A stretch of DNA of 64,000 nucleotides from Pterois miles (taxonomy: Eukaryota; Chordata; Actinopteri; Perciformes; Scorpaenidae): contig CAMQGK010000008.1 of assembly GCA_947000775.1 (NCBI GenBank), positions 15,819,501-15,883,500 of the forward strand. The letters are read 5' to 3'. Each line of letters opens with the position of its first letter. The stretch's first letter is position 1. The notes under the pieces are model-generated. The model made no database searches and was not told the origin of the DNA. It was given only the letters and a program-made list of their open reading frames with translations. Made by a program: the position numbers and the translations under genes. Shown here in pieces: positions 12,276-25,193 of this stretch.

Positions 12276-14616
12276 AGTGTTCCCAGTATAATGGGACACC
12301 ATTTGTCTCAAACTTGTGCAGTAGAAACACAAGGCATCACATCGTCACATTTCAGGATTTTGGTATTGACTTTGAACCAAAGTATCGGTTCTCATGACAT
12401 CCCGAAGACACGTTACACTAATTTTGTGACATTTGAATAAAAAACATTGCATGGGCACAGTCTAAACTTTATGCTACATGCCAAGATAAACAGCAGATGT
12501 TTGTGAACACACTGTCTGTCTGTCACAACACAGTAAACAGTAACTGCAGTATACTCCTTTGGTTGGGAGAAAGTTCACAGACTCCCTTGTTGATTTAGGG
12601 GTATTTTTTTAAAAAGTTAATGAAACACTGCCTATGACAAAACGGTCATGCTTCTTGTCATAAAATGTAATATATTAAGTTATTCCTTTCATTGTGTAAA
12701 AGCCATTGGGACGGTTTATCCCATTATGTTGGCTATTCATTAAGAGCAGATAAAGTTGGATGAGCACACACTGTTATTTTCTTACTGTGTATCATTCATT
12801 TTTCACAGTATATTCAGTAGTGTGTAAAATCCATCTGTCAGTGTTTTACAGAAAGCTTCAGTATAGCATTTTCATGACCTTATGATATGATAATAACACT
12901 AGAATATGCTCATAATGTAACAGGCAGCACATATTGTAAGAAAACAATGAGATATACTAACAGTTTTGTGCATAATTATTAAGTTATTACACCATGAGTC
13001 AAATGATTACATTGTAAACTAAGCAAAAAATAGTTGAATAATGTAATAAATTCATTCAATCATTTTTTGAATCATGGCCGGGTTGCGCCATGCGACTTGC
13101 CTTTGAGTGTAATCCTTGTTTTTCTTCTAAAAATGACCATGATTCTGAAAAATCACATTAACATTTAAAAAATGATCAGTTATCATTATAATTGTAACAA
13201 CAAATTGGTAAAATTGGCATTGCCCATCCAAGTCATGAATTTTGATGATTTTATGTTTTTATTATGATACAATACTTAAATAAAAGGAAAGCACTGAAAA
13301 AAAAAATGGAAAGAAATTGCAAACAAATAGTACCACTACCTTTACTGCTGAGGTTTGCTAAAAGTGGTATAACATCTTGTCAAAAGCTCATCAACGGATT
13401 GCAGCTTACAAGAAGCTTCTGCAGCAACCGGTAAGCTTATATGACTTCATTCTGAATTATGCATAGTGCCTCAGATAACGCATTATTCATGACCGATGCT
13501 ACGTTGTACAGGTGGGGGTCTTAAACCATTAAGCACATTTGCTGAAGCGGTTCAGTGAATGCTTGGAGAAAGCAATGCTTCAAATAGTGGGGTAATGCTT
13601 CCTCTGGTGCTGGTTGACGGACTCTGAGTTCTTGCCAAGGTAAGGGCAACACCAACAAATTGCATTTTTCTTTTCTTTCATTTGGTAGTTTATTATACAC
13701 AAAGGTCCAAATTTCTATCTTTCTTATCTTTATTTCTAGGAAAAAACCCTTTCTATCTACCGGGCCCCTGGCCGGTCCAGCAGAAGAATGGACCCAGATG
13801 ACATGGATGATGTTGCATTGACAGAAGAACTGTGACTGAGCATTAACCCTTTTTGCATAAAATAGAAATACTATGTCCTAGATAGAACATTAAAAACTGT
13901 AAACACAAAATGGTTTTTGACTCTTTTATGCTATTTGGTTCAGATGAATGAGCAAAAATACCAGGAGGGAGCAAACAGCACCCTGCAGAGAAAACAGAAA
14001 TAAGCTCGGAGGGCAGCAGTGACTGAGGTTGAGTTCGGGTCTTCTAGCTATACGATACCGCTCGTGTGTTGATGCTGTGATACTGTTCGCCATTTACCGA
14101 AGCTTTCTCGCTTGAAGTTGTGATGCGCACGTTTGCCTTCCAACCACCAAAGGGAAACATTTTGTACAACTTCAGCTTTTCTCCCCTGATGACTCGAGGG
14201 CAATTTGAAAGTCAACAAACCGTGCTACAACATGTGGAGCTATTGGGAAAATAATTGTTGCACGTTCACTTCTGCCCCCTTACTGCAGCCATCTAATGCT
14301 GGGACTGGACCACGCATCATCTTTCCCTATGGTCACGACCATGGGCCTTGTGCAAAGGTGATGCTGCAGCAGCCGCAGACCGACTTCTGGGATCTGGAAT
14401 GCCATCTACCATTGCCAACTACATTGCCAACTACTCAAGAGAAGAAGAAATACTTGGACACAGTCGTCTTCCCGTCAGCTTCTTCCGCGTCCTAAATGTC
14501 TTCCATTATGACCTGCGCCTGTCGGATAGTGTCATTTTTGTAGTCAGACGACTACTAACCAACTTCAACGACAATCGGACCGCTCGTAAAAGTTTAAAAG
14601 TTGCATCTAAATATTT

Positions 14617-14659
<43 letters not shown>

Positions 14660-15104
14660 GGTTGGCAGGATTGATGCAAGGGGTCATGGGTAGCAGCTTT
14701 GAGACTACCACATGGCACCAAATTTTAAAAAGGTCAAATCCTGAGTCAAAAGAAATATGATAAAGAACTGTTATCCTTTAATTTTACAGTAAAAAAACAG
14801 ATGATTAATTTTTATGCCAATCAAGCCCCAAAATGTCCAGTTCCATAAAAACAATCTATGGTTTCCTGTCCATGTTAACACAGTTACTGGTAAGAGCAGT
14901 GTAAGTTATTTCAGTGCCATGGACTCTCCACATTATGACCTCTTAAACAGCCGGCTGCACAAAGGTATTGATTTTTAGATGCTACATTAACGTCGTTTTC
15001 ATGGGGATTTAAATGGGATTTATATTTACTGTATATTATTGCATTTACACTAGGTTTCTTAAGAATATTTGGATTAGGACAATTATGATTAATTGCATAG
15101 TTAA
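12276..15104. other. Intergenic; possible degenerate short exons near 13380-13850
   Basis: Mostly unassigned sequence. Two short segments look exon-like on the plus strand: 13378-13431, reading like a helical peptide and ending at 'ccg|gtaagc'; and 13740-13833, starting after 'tttctag' and ending with a short acidic frame at a TGA. No family is recognised, the first segment has an in-frame stop just upstream, and the connection is not proved. A (GT)n tract at 14619-14656 lies in this interval. Confidence 0.25.
14619..14656. repeat. (TG)n microsatellite
   Basis: Nineteen uninterrupted TG dinucleotides. Confidence 0.95.
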
Positions 15105-15352
15105 GACTGTCCATAGTTAATCGCGATTAATCGCAAATTAATCACATTTTCTTTTATCTGTTCATGTTTATCTGGTTGGTACCAATGAGCTCCTTAGGTT
15201 TTTTTTGATAACCAGTATCTTCACTCCAGCTTTAAAACTGAGCCTGCTACAACTTAAAAATCACAAGTTTTGTCAATGCATTAAAGAAATTAATGGCGTT
15301 AAAACAAATTTGTGTTAAGGCGTTATCATGCCGTTAATTTTGACAGCCATAA
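15105..15352 (+). mobile_element. Internally deleted hAT-type MITE (TTGACAGCC end)
   Basis: Starts with 'gttaatcgcgattaatcgca' and ends with 'ttaattttgacagcca', the two ends of a widespread teleost non-autonomous hAT family whose ends read AGGGCTGTCAA. Much of the usual interior is missing. Related copies lie in acox3 introns at 50310-50606, 52860-53497 and 60195-60585. Confidence 0.65.
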
Positions 15353-18025
15353 TTTGAACGTTTGGATACAACCCCATGAGGAAAGATGTAGAAAAAATGC
15401 CAAACTAATTAAGTAGAGGGCCACTGTTGTCCCTTTGTGATCCCTAGTTTAGACATTCACAAACATATAATGCTGTGAATAATATGTGTAGGTCTTGTAG
15501 TGTATGGCTAAATAATTTTAGACTTGGTTATTATTTTTTTTAAATTGGTGCCTTAAAAGCTGACCCACATCTTGTAATACAGGTATAATCCCCTTATTGT
15601 ATAAGAAGAAAATCATAGGACTGGCAGTTCACAATTTGTGAATCAGTCATTCAGTGTTGATGAAACAACTAACATGTAATCAAGTAATTAAAGACAGTGG
15701 AGTTTCACACTACTTTATTAAAATCATATAGGCTTCCTTTTTGTTGAAATCTATTAAAAGGGGGTCGGTGGGGGGCGGGTGACCTCTAGGAGAGGGAGAG
15801 TCTCTTTCAAAACCAATAACTCTAAAGGATGCCGTTAACCATGACCTCTGTCTTTATAATGTCTGCCTATGGAGTCATCCATTTCACCATAATGGATGGC
15901 CGCCAAGATTGAGATTTCTCTGTATATCATTCCACAAGGTCACTTTAGACGGCAGACCTTGAGTCACGTTTTCTTTTTCTTACACTCACATGGTAACATA
16001 GCAGGATGTTACACCCAGTTAGCTTCTAGTCAGACTTTGGTCTGAATACAACACATAGAGTAAAGTCCTCACAGTTACAAGTGACCCCTCCACTAGGTTT
16101 CTCCTCAACCGGCGTCTTGTGATCTCATTGGCTGTAGCTCCCTGACAGACTCCCTGACAGATCCAGATATTTAGCCTGGGAAATATCTGGAATGCATCTG
16201 CGCAAACCAGTCGCACAGCAGTTTGTGAAATAGTCAAGAAATTATGTGTTGATTGACACCTAAACCTAACTAAGTAGTTGTATTTTGACAAGACTGGAGC
16301 AGAAATTGTCAGTTCCGTCACATGTTGCTGGACACTTGAAAGAAAAAGCACAAAAAAATTGTTGAAAGTTATGCTGAGTGTCACGGAAAGAAAGCAAAAG
16401 CAAATTTGTGTCTACGTACACGAATCAAACAGAGTAAACTGTGTGACTATTTCATAATCTGCTGTGAGACTGTGCTGGTCAGCGATATGTCGGCGAGCCT
16501 CTCGGCTCACGCTTTTGAACAGTTCACACATAAGGCTAAGGTGCCGATTTGCAACCAGCGCCGACTTTCCTCTGATGGCAAGTGGAGAATCTGGGCTTAA
16601 GTCGTGTAGTGAAAACTAGACGTCACTGGACACAGATGTTAGAAGTCATTGGTCTCTTGTCGTAGTCACTGTGTTTTTTAAAGCGTCAGTCTTTTTACTT
16701 AGAAAAAAAGACATATACTGTACATAAAATGGCCAAAATAATCATGTGTTACTGATACTGATACTAGGGGTGCCAGTCATTTAAGTTGTCTGTTGAGGGA
16801 CATTTTGTGCCTTCCTTTTAGTGTCTTTGCTGCAACAATGCTTTTTGGGTTTGATACTGTAATAATTAGCTATGTGCCTGCTATTGGCACCATACCATTT
16901 CTTCAGTTTACAATCAGAACAGAATATATTATAAAAGGTCAAATGTCAAGATATTTCAATGATTTTATGTCATTAAAGAAAATACACACTATATATGATG
17001 TATAGAAACAGGTAGATTTGCTATGCATTTTCTTAAAGCATAACTACTCCTACACAATCAACCAGTGTAGGTGACAATATTGAAGTATATCGCACAGCTG
17101 TCTTATTTTCATGGCAACAGAGTGATGATGACAGATTTACCAACTAATCATTTTCTGGTGCCTTTGTGTCAATGGTTTGTTTCATGTATAGGCGGGGCAG
17201 CAAGGGAAAAATGACATGGAGCCTGCTATCGCGCAACAGAGTGGTTTGCTTATGTGTTTGCGTCAGCATGGAGCCTACTGGCACGAAGCACTGGAGCCAA
17301 GGATCTGCCCAGGAGACATGACTGATTTTGGTGTCCATGTTCTCATCACACCAACAGGATAATCTGCTGAAGACATGGTGTGTTCCTTTGAGTTTTGTAT
17401 TATTCAGGTGCTCAAGAGACCTGTTCTTTACAGTATCTATTCTGTGGGGAAGTGGGGGAAGACAAAGAGGAGAGCTGGCAGCATACTCCAAATAAATAAA
17501 ATCTGGTGCCACATTTGACTTTGATGGCCAGTGTGTAGTGGCTGTAATACCACTCAACCTGTCTCTCTTTATGATTAACCACCAAAGCTCTGGTGTTCTT
17601 TGGATTCCTGTAATGCTACCTCTTGGGATTTGATTTTCTGGCAATTCTAGATGGAAGATAACCATTAGCAGATTCTTAGCTATTCCTTTTGGTCATTATT
17701 GGTACCATTTTGTGCCAATCGGTCAATTCACCAACAACGTCATGTGATGAAATGGGCTTATTTGTGTGCATCCTTTGGATTACAATTTTCTCATTTTCAT
17801 TGTGTCTTCACACCACGATTCCAAAGCTCCGCCATCTGGCACGGGCATCATCAAATGACCGGACCCCAATCTGCAGCGAGCATACTGGCAATCGCCGGCA
17901 GCGTTTGATGGCAGTTCAACAGTCTTTTGCAAATGTGCCAAATTCCATTTTGTTTGGAGTACACTGCCAGCCAAAGAGAGGGAGGAAGTAAACGCATGAA
18001 AGAGTGAATAGGAGAAGAATGAATC

Positions 18026-18028
<3 letters not shown>
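15353..18028. other. Intergenic stretch, no supported gene
   Basis: The longest open frame, 17144-17665 on the minus strand (173 codons), has no recognisable domain, no splice context and no composition bias that would support it. Nothing else could be assigned. Confidence 0.5.

Positions 18029-18074
<46 letters not shown>
18029..18074. repeat. (GA)n microsatellite
   Basis: About 23 uninterrupted GA dinucleotides. Confidence 0.95.
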
Positions 18075-18078
<4 letters not shown>

Positions 18079-18539
18079 CAAAAACAAAACAGCATTGCTC
18101 TCATTGGCAGGACCAGACTAACCAGCCAAGCCTGACACCTCATCTCAAAGCATCAAAGCATGATGGAAAAATACCAGTGTCCACAGTGTGTATGAGTGTC
18201 GGCTGTGACTAGACAGTGTTTTCACTACAAATGCCCTTACAGCTCACATGGCCCATTGATAGATTATTGGAACATGTCTAGCATTTCTGTTTTAGCCTCT
18301 ACAAACCAACAACCCCCCCTAAGGGAAAGACTGGCCACCACTTTCCAATCCCCTCTCTTAATGGCATCAAAACACAGCTAACAGGTAATGAAAAGGGCCC
18401 ATAATAACCAAGTACAGCCACAACAATGAAGTAAGAAGACAAAATGATGTCCCAGTACAAACATAATTATTTTAGGTTAAAATAAATATGTTTGTTACGT
18501 AGTTAAGTCAGTTACATTGCATACATGATATTAAGTTAC

Positions 18540-18760
18540 GTTATCTTTAAAATAAGTCAACACTGACTTTTGGTTTCACGCGGTCCTGTGTTTTTGGACC
18601 CAACCATCAACCCCGACCTACTCCCTATGCAGACTTTATTGCTATTTATACTATGTAACTGGACTGGACTGTGGAGCAGCGTCATAGTTTGACGCATAGG
18701 GCCGAAGACTACGGTGCCGTATTTGACGAGTTGGGAGCAAGAATGAGTTATGAGGATATG
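18540..18760 (-). repeat. Dispersed repeat fragments
   Basis: 18560-18635, read on the minus strand, resembles the start of the repeat at 27085-27250 ('gtctgcatagggag', then words in the same order). 18675-18745 contains 'gtcatagtttgacgcatag' and 'atttgacgagttgggag', a block that recurs in diverged form at 56088-56145 inside an acox3 intron. The families are unnamed. Confidence 0.4.
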
Positions 18761-19005
18761 TTTCAGTCAAAGATTAAGTTGTCCTTCTCCTGCAAGTCTT
18801 CCATTTTAAGCTGTTTCTATTTAAGCCTGCAAAGTAATGGCAGGTGAAGGACTAATACTGAATAAAAGTTTAAGCATTCTGTTAGATGTATATGAGACAG
18901 ATGACATAAAAATGCGACTGAAACGTGTCCTGTGTGTTAGGCTTGCTTATGGCTGATACTGTGGAACTACCTCTTCTGTTTGGAGGTGTTACCAGCAGCA
19001 CTGTA

Positions 19006-19032
19006 ATAAGATAAGATAAGATAAGATATTCC
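19006..19032 (+). repeat. (AAGAT)n retroposon-tail fragment
   Basis: Four AAGAT units followed by 'attcct', the truncated version of the tail seen at 4571-4628. Confidence 0.5.
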
Positions 19033-20349
19033 TGGTGCTCCTGTAGCATTTAGCAGCTATGGCTAGCCACAGTAGTTTTGTTATCATTAGCAGCAGGACA
19101 TGTAGACATGTCTCATATATTCACAAATGGGAGGTAAAAGCTGTGTTTTAAAATGTCAAGGATACTCGATCTGGAAATATATTTCATTTTCAAAACGTTC
19201 ATCATTTTGACACTTTTTTGACAAATTGCTAGCATTATACAAGCAGGATTTTACTGAACGGTTGTAACATATCCTCTCTCACAATCCTTCTCTAAATTAT
19301 GCTCTTGCCTTTTCAGCGCTCTCGCATTCTCTCACGATTTCTTGAATTTGGTCATGCTGCCGTATGCTAAGTGAATTATGCAGTCTCCACCTTGGATCCT
19401 ATCGGGCTGCCGCCCATCCAGCCTTCTCCTCTATCGTCATCTATTTGCCCAATGGAACCCATCTGTCTCTTGCCCTTCCACAGCTTGAACGTGCTGCACT
19501 CTGGGATAATTCATCCTTGGGAGGCACGTTACAGATGTATTCAAGATGGCCTTGATAGCCACTTAGCTCCGACCCTTCTCTTTCCTGGGGTTGAGTCTCT
19601 GTGTGCTGGACTTCAGGTGGAATCCCTCCTTCTTGCTTTGTTGGGAGCTTTCAGGACTTGACGTTTGCAGTTTTTTCACCTTACTACACAGATGGATATA
19701 TGATGACTGGTGTATCTGGCTTGGATCTTCTGTTGATGTGGTGCTTCAGTGCAGTCCTACCCTTTCTCTTTGTCTTCCTTCAGGGCCCTTTGTGATTGTG
19801 AAGTCCTTAAGTATAAAGCTGCCCTGTGTGTCTCTGTGGCCATCTGTTAGTTCAAGCCATTCATTCCCAGTAATCCTCTCTCTCTTTACAACCATGCTTC
19901 TACAACTGGGCATATGTGGTCTATGCAGAAGAAGGAGGCTAATAGTAGTCCCATTCTTGAACTTGTATTTATAATTCCTGGCTTGGAAGGTTGAAGCTAA
20001 TGCAGAAAAGCAGCGGGATAGTGTATAATGTACTGCCTCAGATGCTTCATAGATAGATACAGAGATAAGCTGTTTCCATGGTGTGTGCCTGGTATCCTAT
20101 ATCTGTGTCTGGTTGGGAATAGCATAAAATAGAGAATGAGGGGTGACCATGGCTGTGTTCTATGGTGAGTGCTATCCGTGCGATGGCTCTTGTATTGAAA
20201 TTCAGATAAGATCATGTCTTAAGCCATTTTCTTATATAAATGCCGGGCAATGTCCAGAGACTCAGGTACAGACATTGTCCAGAGTCACGCTTTCACACAT
20301 ATACTGCAGCACATGAGATGTGATCTCACCTCTTGGGAATAACCCATAT

Positions 20350-20560
20350 GGTTTCGTTGAGAGGTGGTACCATGCCTGATTAGAGCGTGCAGGAGGCAGG
20401 ACACAACGCGGATTACACCACGGCCAAATTACCGGTTCGTAATCTGGTCAGTAACAACCAAGTCTATCACTGAAAAAATCACCTTGATTTTGTCTGACAA
20501 TTTCTGCGTTGGCCCTTACCGACAGAAGTTCCAGGATCTCGTTGTTTTTAAGGTTTGACA
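20350..20560 (-). pseudogene. Possible Myb/SANT-like (Harbinger-associated) relic
   Basis: On the minus strand, 20545-20480 reads as a helix-like segment with 'EILELLSVRANAEIVRQ', reminiscent of the first helix of the Myb/SANT-like domains that accompany PIF/Harbinger transposases in fish. The frame is then interrupted by a stop and loses similarity. The surrounding 19300-21300 has the look of an old minus-strand transposon but I could not identify it. Weak call. Confidence 0.25.
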
Positions 20561-21348
20561 CTTTTGTTGGTGTCTTTGTGTAAATGATCCTTCTTCTTCA
20601 CACTCAGATGTTTGTACTCTTCTGGTTTCACGTCAGCCCTTATGATAGAAACATCATCAACGTGCTCTCCATCTTGTTTGATGTGAATTATCCGGACAAT
20701 GACCGGCTCTATTCACAACTAGGCTCAACTGGACATTACTCAGACTCTGTACTTGGCAGCTGGCAGGGTAAAGTCCATTTAATGCACAGTTGAACTGATC
20801 CAGACATTTGTCTTCTCACATACAGCTCCTCCAGGGATTACCTAGAAAAGTTCAGGATTGTAGGGCATGTGTGAAAGGGACTACTGACCTTCTAGAGAGC
20901 CAGTTATTCAGAAACAGAGGTGTGTTGCATTGAAGCTTTCTTGTAATCATTCAGGCAATACATCAGTATTGTGCTCAGCCTCACAGTTTTCAGTTGTCCT
21001 TCATGTATTGGCACATACTTAGTGTCCATTCAGCTTGGTGCCTATGGCACCAGACAACTCCATGCTCTGGAAAGGCAGGTTATAGATCAGTAGTTGGATA
21101 GTTGGATGGTGGCCTTTGCTTGCCATAGTCTTTTGTGACTTTGGCCTCTGCTTCTATGGTGTGTTGTTTTAGACTGGCTAGCAACATTAAAGCCCCTGTT
21201 TAGCAGTCTCAGAAGCCTCAGTTATGGACATCCAATTACATGGCTTCAGTAGCCAGGACCTGTCTTTGCGCTAGCATATTAAACTCTTTGTTGGATGTCC
21301 GGTACAATTTGCAGTCTCCTGCTCATGATACTGACATATTTCATAGCT

Positions 21349-22312
21349 AGGGCTGGGTATCATTTGAAATTCTCATCAGTGCCAATGCAACACCTCAATG
21401 TTGCAGACAATATTTCTGTTTATGTGCATGTGTGGCACAGGGGACGAGTTTATGTCCAAAGACCTGTGGTTCCATTGGTGGTCACAGTAAGTCCAGCTTG
21501 GTTCTAATGAACACAATTTACTATGTTCATAGATGTCCATGGCAGTGAACTTCCTCTGGTTGGTTGAGGCACCTTGCACACTGGGAGTCTGAACTGGAGG
21601 GGGATAATGTGAATCCACATGTAATTCCCTTCCAGTGCAACGAAGAAATACATGTTACGTGTTATCCAATCTCTGAACCCATCGGCTATCGGTCTGACGA
21701 TCTAGCCACTGGGGCAACGGTCAATATTTCTGGGGTTCTGGTGTAGTCGACGGATATCTGGGCTTCCCAGATAAGACTTCCTCTTCCATGCACAGGTCAT
21801 TGTTTACAGTCCAATTAGCAACACCAGACTTGAAAGTGGAGTTGGACTTTACAGACGTCATCTACAACTGGATTGCTTCACAAGTAGCTCGTTCACAAGC
21901 TAATCACTTAAACTATCACTAACTAAAAAGCTAAATCATTGTTGGATGATAAACGATGGGTTCTGAGATTGCATTTCGGCCAATGCGTTCCATCTCTTTC
22001 GCTCTCCACACCTGCATGCAACCAAAGCCCGCTCAAATGTGACTGGTCAATCACAACGCCTCCGATACCAAAATCTTGTCCCGTTGCCTACAGCATTCAT
22101 ATGCATAATCTGTTTATGGATATTACATGTCATGTTAGCACTAACAGATGTTAACCAGTGTTATGCCTACATGAAATATGGAATCAAATTAACCAAAATT
22201 TGTTGTAATCAAAACATCCAATCAATGGGGGCAACTTTCAGCACTTGACAGCTTTTGAAATTCATGTCAACAAAATGTGCTCAATATTCAAAAAACTATC
22301 ATACCCAGCCCT
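21349..22312. mobile_element. Non-autonomous hAT-like element with AGGGCTGGGTAT ends
   Basis: The left end agggctgggtatcat is mirrored at the right end, ..catacccagccct, giving terminal inverted repeats of about 13 bp on a 964-bp element. Flanking 8-mers (tcatagct / acctatat) do not match well, so the target duplication is decayed or the ends are off by a few bases. No transposase could be read; open frames inside are short. Confidence 0.65.
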
Positions 22313-23426
22313 ACCTATATGTTATTGTATGTTATCATATTTTGTTGTATCTTATCATATTGTATAACTTCTCTTTTGTATGGCTTCTTATGTTATGTTG
22401 CATGTTTCCTTTTTGCACAAGCTTGTTTTATTTGATTTGATCACACTGTACTGCATCATGTGTTAATGCATTGTATTTCAACCTAATTAAATGCAAAAAT
22501 CTTCGTAAGAGCAAGCATCTTGTTTTTGTTTTCCTCAGTGCAGAGCCCTAACACTTGGCACCTGTACACTCTTGTTCAATACTCAATATTAGTTTGATTT
22601 GTTTAGCAGTACTTTGCTGCCAGAACAGTTGCAGAATCTTGTGCAGTGCCTAACACACAACTAGTATCCTACTGTATATAAGATGTATCTTATCTGGATG
22701 AAGTAACAGTATTGTGGTCTTTTAGGGCATATGAAACAAATGTGTTCACAGCTTTCTCCATTTTATCTTGTCCATTTAATTCTGTGAATTCTTTAGTCAA
22801 GTTCTGGACAAATACCAGTGTTTGTAATGTGGAGTGGGTATCAGAGGGTATTAGTGTACGGATTAGGGGGTAGAGGGTATGGATTTACAGGATTTATGGG
22901 AAAAGACAGGGATCAAGATAGGTGCCAGTCTTCCACTTCCTGTGTCTGTTGTCATCTATCTGTTTTGGCCCATCTTTCTGTCTGTTTTTGCCTCTTCAGC
23001 CTGTTTCATTTTTGGTTTGGTTCATCCACCTTCCCCTGCATATGTCTCTATACTGCTCTCTTCTTACATATTCTTTTATCTAACTCAGCTGCGTGGCACA
23101 AATCTCTCCAGGCAGTCATCTGTGTTTTGGTCAGTACTTTGGGATTGATTCAAAATGTGGTATTCAGCAGTTGTGTTCATGGTAATATCTTGTCACCTGC
23201 AGTGTTTTTTTTTCTCTTCCTGTCCTGCTGTTTTCAATTCATGTACCAAACTCATCCCTTTCACTCCTATTTCTTTTTCAGTTCCAATAAATGTTGACCC
23301 TTACAAATCTGCCAGGAAGTCCTTGGTTAGGACAGCCCCTGAGCTCTCCTAAATCCTGGTTTAAGAAAAATAAATACAATCGGCAATAATCTCTCCTCCA
23401 CTTTGTATCTCATCAGTTATTTCAAG
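22313..23426. other. 5' flank of hisat
   Basis: No upstream coding exon was found. 'ctcctccactttgtatctcatcag' at 23393-23416 is a good pyrimidine tract plus AG, so the hisat coding exon probably begins at 23417 and an untranslated first exon lies somewhere upstream. The 159-codon frame at 22818-23297 shows no domain and is not supported. Confidence 0.4.
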
Positions 23427-25193
23427 ATGAAGATTGATACCAGCCTGACTATGCTCCAGCTCCCAGAGGCCCTGTCCCAGGCAGGCCTTCAGTTCTCTGT
23501 GGCCACGGAAGAGGACTTTGATGACATTATGGCTATGAGCCAGGACATCTATGGAGGCCTTGACTACCTGCCCACTAGATACACCAGCTGGCTGCAGGAG
23601 ACCAACCGCACAGTCATATTGGCTCGCAAACAGGGAAAAGTGGTAAGTTCAATGAATAGTATGAAAACATTTGGGTTTAAGAAAAGTCAGAATTATTGTA
23701 TTTCATAAGTCAGAAACAAGTGTAATTATATGTAGACTGGATATTTCTCCAAGCAGCATGTAAGGAATTGCATGACTTCCAGCTTGAAAGTCTACAAGGA
23801 AGTCAGGAAATTTAGTGTATACATGATTAGGCCAGATAAAGCTGAAATAATACTTTCCGTATCCATGTAGCCACGATAGTCCACATGACAAATATTTTGA
23901 CATCTCATGTCTGCAGACCAGTGTCAGCCCAGCTCCGTCAAACGTGCCTTCAAACTGCCCACCCACACATCCAACCTTTTGTATTTAACTTTTGTTTTTG
24001 TCTTCTTCCTCTGCAATACTGGACAGATCGCTCTGGAATCAGTGTGTGTGATTGATGATGGGGAGACTATGCTGGTGGAAGGTCTTCGTGTTGCCCCTCA
24101 GGAAAGGGGCAAAGGCGTGGCAGGAGTTCTGCTGCGCTTTTGCTGTGAGCTGGTCAAATCCAAGTACCCTGAGGTTAAAGTGAGCCGCTTGACCCGTGAT
24201 GATCAGCTTGGACCCAAGGATTTCCAGAAGTATCGCCTCATAACCAAGCAGGTACCAGCAACAAAAGAAGACTTTCTCTTTGATGCAATATGCGCATTGT
24301 AGTCAGTCAGTGTGTTTACTGTTGCTGTTCGTTGTCAGCTCATACATCGGCTTTCTTCTCTGCAGGGTATTCTGCTGGTACGCTTCAGGGCTGAAGACCT
24401 CAAACTTCGTCTGTCTGAGCTTGGTTTGAGTGGAGACATTCAATCCTCTTTGTCCACTTCCTCCAACTCTCCTCCAGTGCGTCTTGACCATACAACTGTC
24501 CACCGGCTGTATCTGACCACTGACCTAATGCAGGGGGTCCTTCCTAACGCCACCATCATTCAAGACTGGCAGCCATTCAAGCTTTTGCCCAGTAACATGG
24601 CCATCCTACTGAAGAAGGACATTGACTGGATGGTGGATGATGTGTCCAACCCTACTGTGGCCAGCCTGTGTACCTTCCCTTTCAGGGTGCCCATTGGAGA
24701 TGACTGGTAACTGTCTTTATTGATTCATAATTAATTAATTCTGCTAGTTAAGTTAGGGACAATTACTCTCCACAAGAATGTGTACAATAATGTGCACTGC
24801 TGTCTGCCATAGCCTCTTTTGATAGTAACATTGTGCGTACCAGAGTTGTACATTTATTAGATACTACGCATTGCAGCTTTAAGATACGCATAACATTCAA
24901 GAGTGCAAGTTGTTCATTTTCAAAATAAAAAATTCTTTTCACTGGTACACTTTTGTTTAACCAGGTATTACCTGAATATTGACATGTTCGGGAAAGACCT
25001 GGACCTGGCTCGGCAGCAGTTCTTGTGCCACCTGCAGCGCCACACTGCCACCCTGAAGGGTCACGTGATGTGCCAGATCTTCCTGGACCCACCACTCTGG
25101 AAGTCCATGGCCGAATTCTGCCACAACACCTTGAGCGTGGAGCTGGTGAAGGAGTACACTGAGCAATGCGTGGTGGAGTCAGATGTCATCTAG
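23427..25193 (+). CDS. hisat: Histidine N-acetyltransferase (GNAT family)
   Basis: Four coding exons: 23427-23642, 24027-24251, 24366-24706 and 24965-25193, all with GT donors and AG acceptors and consistent phases, giving 336 residues ending at TAG. The product matches the teleost histidine N-acetyltransferase (NAT16-like). From what is known of the family, it transfers acetyl from acetyl-CoA to the alpha-amino group of L-histidine, making N-acetylhistidine, an osmolyte of fish lens, brain and retina. The GNAT acetyl-CoA pyrophosphate-binding motif is visible as QERGKGVAG at residues 97-105, after the beta-strand segment LVEGLRVAP (about 88-96). The C-terminal half (about 150-336) is the family-specific extension, with RLYLTTDLMQG and a conserved tail. 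The ATG at 23427 is chosen because it has A at -3, follows a probable acceptor at 23416, and matches the start of fish orthologs as I remember them. The in-frame codons upstream lack an ATG. No signal peptide or membrane segment is seen. No frameshift or stop; the gene looks functional. No neighbouring pathway gene is present. Confidence 0.93.

Noticed and set aside
17144..17665. 173-codon minus-strand frame
   Set aside because: No domain, no splice or promoter context, no repeat homology recognised. Length alone is weak evidence in 64 kb of AT-moderate sequence.
19371..19974. Overlapping 96- and 127-codon plus-strand frames
   Set aside because: Two frames over the same DNA, no motif. The reverse strand looks more like an old transposon, which I could not name.
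22818..23297. 159-codon frame just upstream of hisat
   Set aside because: Low-complexity, aromatic-rich, no homology recognised, and it overlaps the probable 5' untranslated region or intron.
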